DNA of 35,796 nucleotides, taken from contig JAJZAN010000027.1 in the NCBI GenBank assembly GCA_021799435.1, positions 1-35,796 of the forward strand. Direction: 5' to 3'. This DNA comes from Bacillota bacterium (GTDB taxonomy: Bacteria > Bacillota > Sulfobacillia > Sulfobacillales > Sulfobacillaceae). Below the pieces are notes generated by a model that searched no databases, had not been told where the DNA came from, and was given only the letters and a program-made list of their open reading frames with translations. The position numbers and the translations under genes were made by a program. Below are positions 16,269 to 24,504 of the stretch, piece by piece (positions within the stretch are counted from its first letter, which is position 1; the number at the start of each line of letters is the position of its first letter).

Positions 16269-16880
16269 CTAGTCTTGGTCCACGGGATATCCAGAACTCA
16301 GCCAGATGGCCATCCCGCCAACCACCGATCCGGCCGTGTAGCCCTGATCTGCCAAGAACGACGCACCGGCTTGGCTTCGGCTCCCGTGGGCACAGACCAC
16401 CGCATAAGTATGATGGGGATCGAGCTCCTGCAAGTGCTCTCGAAGCTGACCCAAGGGAATCTTCAACGCGCCTGGAATGATGCCGCTTCGCCACTCATAA
16501 GGCTCCCGCACGTCAATAACCACGTGATCAGCGAGCTCCCGGTGCAGTTCCTCAACGGTGATCTGGCGAATCGCCACCACAATTCCGCCCTCCTGCCGCC
16601 AGACCTCCGTTCCCTGTGACCACACGGCGCGGGGGATAACCCGGCGCTCGGCCAGAGCCTTTTGTGCCGCGTCCATAATGACGGCATTATCGCCAAACAA
16701 CACGACTGCGACGGCATTCCGGCCCGCCCACTGGGCCACCGCCGGAGCCCAGGTCTGGCGGTTAAAGGGGGCACTCAGCGCCCCCGGCGCGTGACCGCCA
16801 CTGTATGAGGGCACGGGACGCACATCAATAATTTGAACTTCACCGTCCGAAGCCAAGCGTTGAATTTCGGCCGCCGTCAT
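16269..16880 (-). CDS. Tandem rhodanese-domain sulfurtransferase
   Basis: 203-aa cytoplasmic protein with two rhodanese domains. The second (about 106-200) is catalytic: C163 in VCAHGSRS is the persulfide-carrying cysteine. The first (about 1-98) keeps the fold signature IIDVRPVPSYSGGHAPGA, but the loop reads VVLFGDNAVI with no cysteine. This inactive plus active arrangement is common in thiosulfate sulfurtransferases, although here the catalytic loop is of the single-domain, GlpE-like type. It lies upstream of the membrane protein on the same strand. No strong ribosome site is visible before the ATG at 16880. Confidence 0.85.
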   Translation of the reverse strand: MTAAEIQRLASDGEVQIIDVRPVPSYSGGHAPGALSAPFNRQTWAPAVAQWAGRNAVAVVLFGDNAVIMDAAQKALAERRVIPRAVWSQGTEVWRQEGGIVVAIRQITVEELHRELADHVVIDVREPYEWRSGIIPGALKIPLGQLREHLQELDPHHTYAVVCAHGSRSQAGASFLADQGYTAGSVVGGMAIWLSSGYPVDQD

Positions 16881-17026
16881 CTCGAGTCCGCCATCCTCTC
16901 GATATGGATTTGACCTCCACTATAGCAAACCTGTGCCCGGGGGAACCCGGTCAGATTGCAGGAAAACGTATGCCTGTCACGAATAGCACAAGTAAGCGAA
17001 TGGAAAAACCGGAAAGCGGTGAATCG

Positions 17027-18979
17027 ATGCGCAATGCCCCGAGCGTGGCTCCCTACGGCACATGGAGATCGCCCCTGACACCAGAACTGTTGACTCAAAA
17101 GATGGTCGACTTCGAAGAGGTCCTATGGGACCGAGATACTCTCTACTGGTTGGAAGTCCGGCCCACTGAAGAGGGCCGCCATGTCCTAATGAAAGAAGAG
17201 GTCGGCCAGCCCCCCGAAGAAATACTGCCGGCGCCGTGGAACGTCCGCAATCGAGTCCACGAGTATGGCGGCGGCGCCTTCGCGGTCCATCAAAGCGTTG
17301 TCTATTTTTCGCACTTTAAGGACCACCGACTGTATCGCATGGTCCCGGGCAGCCTACCCGAACCGCTGACGGCGCCCGCTGACGTACGTTATGCCGACCT
17401 CATCGTGGACGCGAGCCGGAACCGGCTCATTGCCGTTCGCGAGGACCACCGCACCCCCGGCCAGGTGACCAATTCGCTGGTGGCCATTCCGCTCAACCCC
17501 TCGAATACGGTGGGTGAGGTACTGGCGCAAGGGCATGACTTTTACATGTTTCCCCGTCTGAGCCCCGACGGCTCGCAATTGGCTTGGATTTGCTGGGACT
17601 ATCCCAACATGCCATGGGACGCCACACAGTTGGAAACCGCCGCAATCGGCGCAGACGGCCATGTCATCGTGGTAAAAGCTATTGCCGGGGGTCCTGACGA
17701 ATCGATTTTCCAACCGTCATGGTCTCCCAACGGCCAGTTATATTTTGTTTCCGACCGCACGGGGTGGTGGAATCTTTATCGCTGGCGCGATGACGCGGTA
17801 AGCGCGCTGACGGCTGTGCATGGCGAGTTCGGGGAAGCCGCCTGGATCTTCGGGATGTCCACCTACGGCTTTCTGAACGAACGCGAAGTCTTGGCCACAT
17901 ATCTTCAGGGTGGACAAACCTACCTGATTCGGTTGGATGTCGAAACCCGAGAATTTACTCATCAACCCTGCCCTTGGACAGCGGTATCCTGCCTCAAGGT
18001 CTCCGAGGGTCATGCCGTCATGATTGCGGCATCGGACCGCTCCCCCGCCTCCGTAGCCGTCTTCGATGCGGAGACCAAACGCTATCGTTTGGCCCGCCGC
18101 AGCGCACCGACCCTGCTGGACGAAGATTATGTGTCTCTACCGGAGCCGGTCGAATTCCCCACCGAAAATCATGAGACAGCCCATGCCTTTTATTACCCGC
18201 CTAAAAACGGTGAGTATATCCCCCCAGAGGGCGAACTTCCGCCCTTGGTGGTATGCGTGCACGGCGGCCCAACCTCCTACAGTCCGCCAGTCTTTCGCCT
18301 ATCCGTTCAGTATTGGACCACCCGCGGATTCGCCGTGCTAGACGTCAATTACGGTGGAAGCACTGGCTATGGTCGCGCCTATCGCAATCGGCTGCGCGGC
18401 AGTTGGGGCCTGGTGGATGTCGACGACGTGGTCAACGCGGCCGCCTTTTTGGCCCGCCACTCCCAGGCGGACTCGCACCGCATGGTCATCCGCGGGGGCA
18501 GTGCCGGCGGTTTCACGACGCTGGCCGCCTTGACGTTCCGCGACGTGTTTCGAGGCGGAGCCAGCTACTTCGGTGTCTCTGATCTGCGGGCCCTAGCCTT
18601 AGAGACCCACAAATTCGAGGCGCATTACCTGGATCGTCTCGTCGGACCCTTAGACAGCCCAACTGATCCCTACACGGCCCGGTCCCCGCTTCATCACGCC
18701 GACTCGCTCAACGTGCCGGTCATCTTTTTCCAAGGACTGGACGATCACGTCGTGCCGCCTGCCCAAGCCCAGACGATGGCGGACTCCCTAAAGCGTCGGG
18801 GAGTCCCCGTCGCCCACCTGACGTTCCCTGGCGAGGGTCATGGTTTCGTGACGGCGGACACCATTATCCAAACGCACCAGGCAGAACTGGCATTCTACGC
18901 CAAAATTTTGGGGATTCGGATCCCCGACCGGAGCGCCGAGCTCACCCTCGACAACTGGCCGCAATCCAACCCGCAATAA
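17027..18979 (+). CDS. S9C-family peptidase (acylaminoacyl / dipeptidyl peptidase)
   Basis: 650-aa serine peptidase with an N-terminal beta-propeller and a C-terminal hydrolase domain. The triad is S492 in GGSAGG, D573 in GLDDHVVPP and H605 in GEGHGF; HGGPTSY and NYGGSTGYGRAYR are S9C hallmarks. It should remove dipeptides or blocked residues from peptide N-termini. No signal peptide is seen. The start ATG 17027 follows GGTGA by 4 nt; in-frame ATGs at 16970 and 17000 are alternatives that add non-conserved residues. It is divergent from the rhodanese gene, and a STAND regulator follows 117 bp later. Confidence 0.9.
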   Translation: MRNAPSVAPYGTWRSPLTPELLTQKMVDFEEVLWDRDTLYWLEVRPTEEGRHVLMKEEVGQPPEEILPAPWNVRNRVHEYGGGAFAVHQSVVYFSHFKDHRLYRMVPGSLPEPLTAPADVRYADLIVDASRNRLIAVREDHRTPGQVTNSLVAIPLNPSNTVGEVLAQGHDFYMFPRLSPDGSQLAWICWDYPNMPWDATQLETAAIGADGHVIVVKAIAGGPDESIFQPSWSPNGQLYFVSDRTGWWNLYRWRDDAVSALTAVHGEFGEAAWIFGMSTYGFLNEREVLATYLQGGQTYLIRLDVETREFTHQPCPWTAVSCLKVSEGHAVMIAASDRSPASVAVFDAETKRYRLARRSAPTLLDEDYVSLPEPVEFPTENHETAHAFYYPPKNGEYIPPEGELPPLVVCVHGGPTSYSPPVFRLSVQYWTTRGFAVLDVNYGGSTGYGRAYRNRLRGSWGLVDVDDVVNAAAFLARHSQADSHRMVIRGGSAGGFTTLAALTFRDVFRGGASYFGVSDLRALALETHKFEAHYLDRLVGPLDSPTDPYTARSPLHHADSLNVPVIFFQGLDDHVVPPAQAQTMADSLKRRGVPVAHLTFPGEGHGFVTADTIIQTHQAELAFYAKILGIRIPDRSAELTLDNWPQSNPQ

Positions 18980-19016
18980 ATCGAGAAAGGTTGATCATAT
19001 CCGGATCCCTCGCTGG

Positions 19017-19072
19017 GCAACAGTTAGAAGGATTTTGTGCTAGCAAAGGCGAATAAGACACTGAGCTGTTGC
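19017..19072. repeat. Interrupted inverted repeat upstream of the STAND gene
   Basis: GCAACAG (19017-19023) and CTGTTGC (19066-19072) are perfect 7-bp arms 42 bp apart, in the gap between the S9C gene and the regulator. It might be an operator pair, but arms this short can occur by chance. Nothing else is recognisable in 18980-19096. Confidence 0.2.
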
Positions 19073-19096
19073 ATCCCGTGATGAAAGGAATCGGCC

Positions 19097-21091
19097 GTGA
19101 ATCCGTTGTCTTTCAGCGTCGCCGACGAGCGGATCAACTTGTTCGTCGGGCGAGAGACCCAATGCGAGTGGGTCCAACACTGGTTATCGCATCCCCATCC
19201 GCCAACACGCGTCGTGGGCATCACTGGCATGGCCGGTGTCGGAAAGTCTAGTCTTTTAGTTCGCTTGCTCCAAATTGCCCAGGCTGAGGGCGCGCACACC
19301 GCATGGGTGGACGGCCGCACCTGTTACCGGACACCACGGGGATTCCTGGATTCGTTGCCTCCGTCATTCGCCCAATGGCAGGCAACGGATGACGGTCCTC
19401 CGCCCATGGTGGTGGCCATCGACAACTACGACGACCTGCAGGTCCTCGAGTCGTGGCTTCGAGAAGTGTTCCTGCAAGATATGCCCGACGAAGGACTCCT
19501 CTTATTAGTCGCGTCCCGGGGATACCTTATGAGTCAGTGGGAGCTTGACCCGGGGTGGCGATCGAGAACGGTGCACTGGCCGCTTGATGCCTTCACGCCC
19601 GACGAGGTCGAAGACTTTCTGATGCGCCGTGAATGGCCTCTGGAAGAAGTTATTACGGCGCGCCGGTTGGCTAAGGGGCATCCCCTCTCCTTAGCCGTCC
19701 TGGCCGAGGCGCGGCGCAAGTCCTCTCGGGCCTCGAGCCCCGACGAATGGTCCGGCCTGATACGGGATACCCTGTCGGCCGAACTCTTGCGAGAGATTAC
19801 TGATCCGGCGCTTCAGCCTCTGGTCGATGTATTGACACTCATGGCCGAAGCCAATTTGGACATTCTGCAGCGGGTCCTGCAAAAGAACGTGTCAATCCGC
19901 CAGTATCATGCCCTTCGGGAGCTTTCGTTCGTGAAGCGCACAGGTCGCGGAGTGGGTTTACATGATGTCGCGAGCATGCACTTATTCGATGATTTCCGTG
20001 AGCGGGAGCCCCAAGCCTTTGAGCATCTGCGGCAACAGGCGGTAAACGTGCTGTTGAATGAGTGGGATGCAGTCCCGCCCGCCCAGCACGGTGCGTTGGC
20101 TCAACAACTGCTGTGGCTGTGCCGCGACATATTTCAGGACATCAGCCAGTTTGCCGACATGTCCTATGCAGCCTCGGAACTCTATGTCACCGGGTATGAC
20201 CCGAAGGACCATGCCACGGCCCATCGGCTTATCGCCTCATGGGGCCGACAAAGCCTGCCGCTGCCAGTCGAGTCCTCCCTATCCCTGTTCGACCGCATTG
20301 TGGCAGAGTCTCCGGAGTCCATTCGGGTGACCCGCAACTGCCACGGTGAGGCGATGGCGCTCACCTGCTCGCTGATGTTGCACGAAGCCACCATCGCCCT
20401 CTTGGAGGAATACCATCCCACCGCTGTGGCCAGCCTCTTAGCCGGTCCCTTTAACATCGCACGCTGCGCTGTGGAGGACGCCAACGCGAGCTTCAATATT
20501 TTGATTGGCATCGACAGGGAACAAAGCTGTTACTCCCAAGACCAACTCATGGGTGTCGTAGTGCGGGATCAATTTAGCTTTCAGGCCGGGGCACTAGGCC
20601 TCGTCAGCCTGACCATTCCGGAGATTAAGAGCTTCCTCGCGGCGATCGGCTACCGGGCCTATCCATTCCCCGTCAGCGGCGATCCCCATCTCGAGGAGGA
20701 GTTGTTCGTGCTGGATTTGCGGCGTCACCATTTTGGCGATTGGATCCGCTACATTTTGTCTCGTCGTCACCCCGATTCCCTTCGAACCCCTGTGACAGCG
20801 CAAGATGTCCGCTACTTTCTGACCCATTGGGGTGAGACAGCCGTTTTGAAGGAGTCCCGCCTGGCCCTCATCAAGGGTACACATCGCGATGTCAAGCAGT
20901 TCATCGAACAGTTGCTGCATGAACCCCCGCACCCGCCGATGACCGTTCGGGATCTGGATGTACTCCGGGCAACATTTTTCGACACCCGGCAGCCTGCTTG
21001 GCGGGTGGCGCAACGCCTGCATGTCAGCCGCGCGACCCTGTATCGGTACCAGGACCAAGCCTTAGCTCACTTGGCTGAGGTTCTGTCCTGA
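19097..21091 (+). CDS. STAND-type AAA/NACHT ATPase with C-terminal helix-turn-helix
   Basis: 664-aa signal-transduction ATPase. Walker A GMAGVGKS is at 44-51, Walker B MVVAIDN ends at D109-N110, and a VASRG strand (about 141-145) carries the STAND sensor arginine. The middle of the protein has no recognisable domain. The last 30 residues (WRVAQRLHVSRATLYRYQDQA) form a helix-turn-helix, so it is probably a transcription regulator whose ATPase gates DNA binding. The GTG start at 19097 follows AAAGGAA by 6 nt. It lies after the S9C peptidase on the same strand and ends before a strong terminator. The signal and targets are unknown. Confidence 0.75.
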   Translation: MNPLSFSVADERINLFVGRETQCEWVQHWLSHPHPPTRVVGITGMAGVGKSSLLVRLLQIAQAEGAHTAWVDGRTCYRTPRGFLDSLPPSFAQWQATDDGPPPMVVAIDNYDDLQVLESWLREVFLQDMPDEGLLLLVASRGYLMSQWELDPGWRSRTVHWPLDAFTPDEVEDFLMRREWPLEEVITARRLAKGHPLSLAVLAEARRKSSRASSPDEWSGLIRDTLSAELLREITDPALQPLVDVLTLMAEANLDILQRVLQKNVSIRQYHALRELSFVKRTGRGVGLHDVASMHLFDDFREREPQAFEHLRQQAVNVLLNEWDAVPPAQHGALAQQLLWLCRDIFQDISQFADMSYAASELYVTGYDPKDHATAHRLIASWGRQSLPLPVESSLSLFDRIVAESPESIRVTRNCHGEAMALTCSLMLHEATIALLEEYHPTAVASLLAGPFNIARCAVEDANASFNILIGIDREQSCYSQDQLMGVVVRDQFSFQAGALGLVSLTIPEIKSFLAAIGYRAYPFPVSGDPHLEEELFVLDLRRHHFGDWIRYILSRRHPDSLRTPVTAQDVRYFLTHWGETAVLKESRLALIKGTHRDVKQFIEQLLHEPPHPPMTVRDLDVLRATFFDTRQPAWRVAQRLHVSRATLYRYQDQALAHLAEVLS

Positions 21092-21182
21092 AACAATGAG
21101 ACAATTGTGAGACTCCGCAAATGTCGACAGCCGCTATTATTTAGTCAATAACATTAAACTTAATACTTAATCAAATAAATAG

Positions 21183-21226
21183 GGCAACAGGGGAAAAGGC
21201 ACGGCTTTTCCCCTGTTGCCTTTCTT
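21183..21226. terminator. Strong terminator shared by the STAND gene and the SelC-like tRNA
   Basis: A perfect 16-bp stem (GGCAACAGGGGAAAAG at 21183-21198, complement at 21205-21220) has a 6-nt loop. It is followed by TTTCTT on the plus strand and CTATTTATTTG on the minus strand. It sits 92 bp after the plus-strand gene and 34 nt after the minus-strand tRNA, so it can serve both. Confidence 0.9.
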
Positions 21227-21253
21227 CATATCAATCTGAGAGAAAAGAGAAAG

Positions 21254-21348
21254 TGGAGACGGCCCTTGGGAATCGAACCCAACCCCGAGACCGATCTCGG
21301 GTCGCCCGGTTTGCAGCCGGGGGAGCCCGCCAGGACCCGGTGACCGTC
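21254..21348 (-). tRNA. SelC-like (selenocysteine-tRNA-shaped) tRNA with GCA (Cys) anticodon
   Basis: 95-nt RNA with encoded CCA (21256-21254), folding as follows on the minus strand. Acceptor GACGGTC/GGCCGTC is 7 bp, with an eighth A-G opposition that makes it 8/5-like. The D stem is 6 bp, GGGTCC/GGGCTC (two wobbles), with a 4-nt loop TGGC. The anticodon stem is CCCGG/CCGGG with loop CTGCAAA, so the anticodon is GCA at 21314-21312. The variable arm is a perfect 7-bp CCCGAGA/TCTCGGG with loop TCGG. The T stem is TTGGG/CCCAA with loop TTCGATT. The 6-bp D stem with 4-nt loop, long variable arm and 95-nt length are hallmarks of bacterial tRNA-Sec. But GCA and discriminator U73 are cysteine identity elements; tRNA-Sec has UCA and G73. 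Confidence 0.85.
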
Positions 21349-21356
21349 GCCGCCCC

Positions 21357-21386
21357 ATCATACACCCGACGCATGGTTGTTTCTAA
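21357..21386 (-). promoter_or_regulatory. Promoter of the SelC-like tRNA
   Basis: TTAGAA (21386-21381) and TATGAT (21362-21357) have an 18-bp spacer. The predicted start falls at about 21350, right at the tRNA 5' end. Its presence argues that the divergent oxidase gene starts downstream at 21493, not further upstream. Confidence 0.55.
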
Positions 21387-21492
21387 CCTCATGCACCATT
21401 TGCATATGGACTCGATTGCTTTTGCGGGTTCGGATCCCCACACTGAAGGTGGCTTTCGAAGCCGCATTACGCCCTTATCGAGGAGGAAGACC

Positions 21493-22602
21493 GTGTACGA
21501 CATCGCGGTGGTGGGACTGGGAATCGCCGGCAGCTCTACCGTCTACCAAGCGTCCCGACGGAATCTCAAGGTTATCGGCTTGGAACAATTCGGCTCGGTC
21601 ATCCACGCGATGGGATCCTCGCATGGAAAAACCCGGATTATTCGCCAAGCCTATTTTGAACACCCGGACTATGTGCCCCTGGTCTTAGACGCCTACCGTG
21701 AATGGGATGCCTTGGAGCAAACCATCGGCGAACGACTCCTCATTCCCACGGGCGGCGTCATGATGGGGCGCCCTGAGACAGACGTGGTGACCGGCTCGCG
21801 CCTCGCTGCCCAGCAGCACGGCTTACCCTTTGAGGAGCTCAGCGCGGCCGAAGTCCGCGAGCGATTCCCCGGATTTCGCATCACCGATGACGAAGTCGCC
21901 ATCTATGAACCTCAAGCAGGCTATTTGCGAGTTGAGCCCGGATTGCAAGCCCTCATCCGTGAGGCCCAACGTCACGGCGCCGAGATACAGTTCAATCAGG
22001 TGGTCGAAGACGTCCAGCTCCAAGGCGATCATGTGGTGCTGACAACTCCCACCGGCACCTTCGCAGCACGCCAGGTTATCCTCACGGTCGGAGCCTGGTT
22101 AACGCGTTGGGCGCCGGCACTGCCGCTCGAGGTGGAGCGACAGGTGCCCATGTGGTTTAGGCCTGAGGAGCACCATAACTTGGACAGCCTGCCGATATAC
22201 ATCCGCGAGCATCCGCGCAACGGGCGGCAAGCCTACGGGTTCCCCTATATAGAAGGTCAAGGGATTAAGGCGGGCGTGCACCATCAAGGACAGATTTCGC
22301 CGCTGGATCAAGTCAACCGCCAGGTCACATCACAAGATATCGAACAATTGATGGAGACCCTTGACTTCATTCCCAGCATCCACGCCGACTCGCTCCAAGA
22401 AGCTTTGGTGTGCCTCTATACGAACACCCCCGACAGCCACTTTGTCGTGGGCCGGGTGCCTCAAAATCCGGGTGTCATCATCGCTGGCGGCTTTTCCGGA
22501 CACGGGTATAAGTTTGGTCCCACCGTGGGATCACTCGTCACCGATATGGCGCTGGGAACCCAGCCTGGACCTGCTCTATTCCATCCCGCACGGTTTCGAT
22601 AG
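21493..22602 (+). CDS. Monomeric sarcosine oxidase / N-methyl amino acid oxidase family flavoprotein
   Basis: 369-aa FAD-dependent amine oxidase that would demethylate sarcosine or a related N-methyl amino acid, giving formaldehyde and H2O2. The dinucleotide-binding site GLGIAGSS is at 8-15. GSSHGKTRIIR at 41-51 is the MSOX-type block, and C307 in CLYTNTPDSHF matches the cysteine that links FAD covalently. The C-terminal GGFSGHGYKFGP also fits. The start is GTG 21493, 6 nt after AGGAGG; an upstream reading would run through the tRNA. Exact substrate is not decided by sequence. Confidence 0.88.
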   Translation: MYDIAVVGLGIAGSSTVYQASRRNLKVIGLEQFGSVIHAMGSSHGKTRIIRQAYFEHPDYVPLVLDAYREWDALEQTIGERLLIPTGGVMMGRPETDVVTGSRLAAQQHGLPFEELSAAEVRERFPGFRITDDEVAIYEPQAGYLRVEPGLQALIREAQRHGAEIQFNQVVEDVQLQGDHVVLTTPTGTFAARQVILTVGAWLTRWAPALPLEVERQVPMWFRPEEHHNLDSLPIYIREHPRNGRQAYGFPYIEGQGIKAGVHHQGQISPLDQVNRQVTSQDIEQLMETLDFIPSIHADSLQEALVCLYTNTPDSHFVVGRVPQNPGVIIAGGFSGHGYKFGPTVGSLVTDMALGTQPGPALFHPARFR

Positions 22603-22663
22603 TCAGCTAAGTGGACGTTGACGCATACGATAGGTCAAATCCCTCACCGAGAGGAGGCCTCGT

Positions 22664-22801
22664 ATGCGCATCGACATCGTATCCCTAGCCGCTATCATCG
22701 CCGGCATTGTCACCCTGTGGCAGCCCCGGCACTTCCGTGTCGCCGTCGGCATTTATCTCCTTATCGTGGGTGTTTTGGGTATGGGCGTAGTACGGCTCTA
22801 G
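22664..22801 (+). CDS. DUF3096-like small membrane protein (copy 1)
   Basis: 45-aa hydrophobic peptide. A first helix (VSLAAIIAGIVTLW) and a second (VAVGIYLLIVGVLGMGVV) flank a basic turn QPRHFR, as in DUF3096 micro-proteins of unknown function. ATG 22664 has a strong AGGAGG 6 nt upstream. It follows the oxidase gene by 61 bp. Its 3' end overlaps the convergent YcaQ-like gene by 117 bp. A paralogue of identical length is at 32604. Confidence 0.8.
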   Translation: MRIDIVSLAAIIAGIVTLWQPRHFRVAVGIYLLIVGVLGMGVVRL

Positions 22802-23962
22802 ACAATCCGCTCCCAGTCCTAAGGCCCATCTTTCCATGGCGGACTGCACCGATTCTTCGAATTTCGAGGTGCGTCGAATCGCCGTGGTCCAGTCCTGATT
22901 TCGGATCCGCATCACCCGCTGGCCCCGGTCCAATTCTGGATCGATGCGGCCAGCGATGTGATCTCCCGCCACAATCGGCATGGCATACACACCAAACTGC
23001 CGTTTGTGGGCGGGTACATAGACCTCCCACCGATAGTAAAAGTCAAACAGATCCATCAGCCGCGCACGATCCCACAGCAGGTTGTCCAATGGCGGCACAA
23101 AGCGAATCGGACGTCGCCAGCCTCGGCCCTCCGCGTCCCACCATCTGAGCCGCTCCTCATCCTCGGCCAGCACATAATACGGAGACCGGACCCCGTCAAT
23201 GCGGACCTCGACCATGGTCCCCTGAATAAGGCGCTGCTCCAACATGCGCCGACGTTCCGCCATGGGCAGGCCGCTCCATCCCAGTCGGCTGTCACGTCCA
23301 TTCACCAACCGATACGCTCGAACGTACTTGTCGAAAAGTCCCTCGTCAGCCTGCTGCAATTCAATGTGCTGAGCGACGTCATAGACATCCGACGGGACCA
23401 CACGCTCAGGCAAATCGAAGTAGCGGGTCAAACCATCACGCTGCCCCACGGTGAGTTCTCCGGCATCAAACATCAGGGCCAGGACATGCGACGTGACCTT
23501 GGTGACGGCCTCCTTGTCCCAGTATCCCACCGCCTTCTGATCTGTCACAAAAGCCCGGGTCGGCAATGGACCTTCATGGCCAATTGTTTCGAGTACAGCC
23601 TGTTTGATTGGATCGTACCGACTGAGTTCTGCGGACAACCGATTCCTCACCCGGTGCCGAATTCCCGCGAACAGCGGGTAGTCCTCCATGGGAATCACCG
23701 AGGCTTCATTAGCCCGATACTCAAAAACCTGCCGTTGAGTCAACAGTCGATCCAGCATGCGCGGGCGATAAGAGGGGTGGCGGGTATACAACACCAAGTC
23801 TTGGTTTCGCCCGACCCGCGCCACGGGATCAATTTGTACCGCTTCCAAGGAACGGACCCAGTCCACTGGCGTCATGCCGGGGTCTCGCATGCCCTCCCGC
23901 CGCGGCCCCAACTGCAGCTGTTCCAGAAGAAAGCGCCGCGCAGCGTCTCGACTTACCCTCAT
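22685..23962 (-). CDS. Winged-helix YcaQ/AlkX-like DNA glycosylase (HTH_42, DUF1006)
   Basis: 425-aa member of the winged-helix family that includes E. coli YcaQ, an interstrand-crosslink DNA glycosylase. The catalytic Q-x-D signature is in EAVQIDPVARVGRNQDLVLYTR (about 42-63). Also visible are PLDNLLWDRARLMDLFDFYYRWEVYVP and AGRIDPELDR near the C-terminus, typical of the family. The start is ATG 23962, just after the TGA (23970-23968) of a decayed upstream frame; ATG 23992 in frame is possible. The last 39 codons lie antisense to the DUF3096 gene, so the true C-terminus may be a read-out extension. Repair function is by family only. Confidence 0.8.
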   Translation of the reverse strand: MRVSRDAARRFLLEQLQLGPRREGMRDPGMTPVDWVRSLEAVQIDPVARVGRNQDLVLYTRHPSYRPRMLDRLLTQRQVFEYRANEASVIPMEDYPLFAGIRHRVRNRLSAELSRYDPIKQAVLETIGHEGPLPTRAFVTDQKAVGYWDKEAVTKVTSHVLALMFDAGELTVGQRDGLTRYFDLPERVVPSDVYDVAQHIELQQADEGLFDKYVRAYRLVNGRDSRLGWSGLPMAERRRMLEQRLIQGTMVEVRIDGVRSPYYVLAEDEERLRWWDAEGRGWRRPIRFVPPLDNLLWDRARLMDLFDFYYRWEVYVPAHKRQFGVYAMPIVAGDHIAGRIDPELDRGQRVMRIRNQDWTTAIRRTSKFEESVQSAMERWALGLGADCLEPYYAHTQNTHDKEINADGDTEVPGLPQGDNAGDDSG

Positions 23963-23967
23963 CTCAC

Positions 23968-24460
23968 TCAGCGACTCTCCATCTCCTTCCATACGGGTGT
24001 CCCCGACACGGAGACAGTCGCTTGGGTTCCACCCTCAGGCACATTGGCCATCACGTCCAGAATTTGCGTCCCGCCCACGATGCGGCTGAAGACGCGGGCC
24101 GCACGCTGCATACGCGGCAAGTGAAACCCAGAAATTGCGTCAACTGCACCCCGTGCACACCAATCGCCACCCGGCCGTTTTCCCAAGTTTCATGAACAAA
24201 CACACTCTCTTCGCGAGTCGGGAACAGGAAGTGTCTCCCTTGATTGATGAGGCCTTTGCCATCGGGATTTCATCATACAACTATGCAAACTTTGCACGGC
24301 CCTTACAAGTATCGGATCGCGCCAACGCCTGTTGTGTTCAACGGGTTGTGGACGACTTCCACGGTATTGGAACAAGTCTGCGACGCGGCCCTTGTCCTCT
24401 TCTCACCACACTCGGATACTTTTCACCTGCTGATGAATCCTATTGTTGACAATCGCTAGT
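23968..24460 (-). pseudogene. Decayed coding remnant, cyclophilin-like C-terminus
   Basis: No intact gene spans 23963-24504. On the minus strand several protein-like runs occur in different frames: one ending in GVGAIRYL (near 24310), one reading WENGRVAIGVHGVQLTQFLG (about 24190-24125), and one reading RVFSRIVGGTQILDVMANVP (about 24090-24030) that ends at TGA 23968. The last resembles the end of cyclophilin peptidyl-prolyl isomerases (VFGRVVEGMDVVDxIANVP). Frame changes and stops between them suggest a pseudogene once translated just before the YcaQ-like gene. The identification is tentative. Confidence 0.3.
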
Positions 24461-24504
24461 CCCTCAGCCATACTTCTTTTTAGTAAGTAAAGGAGGCGGA
24501 CTTC

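Noticed and set aside
21254-21348. Ordinary tRNA-Sec (selC) or tRNA-Ser
   Set aside because: The anticodon is GCA and position 73 is U, not UCA with G73; the 6-bp D stem with 4-nt loop is not Ser-like. Reported instead as a SelC-like Cys tRNA.
21253-21492. 80-codon extension of the sarcosine-oxidase-like gene
   Set aside because: It runs antisense through the SelC-like tRNA and its promoter; the GTG at 21493 has an AGGAGG site and begins at the FAD-binding fold.
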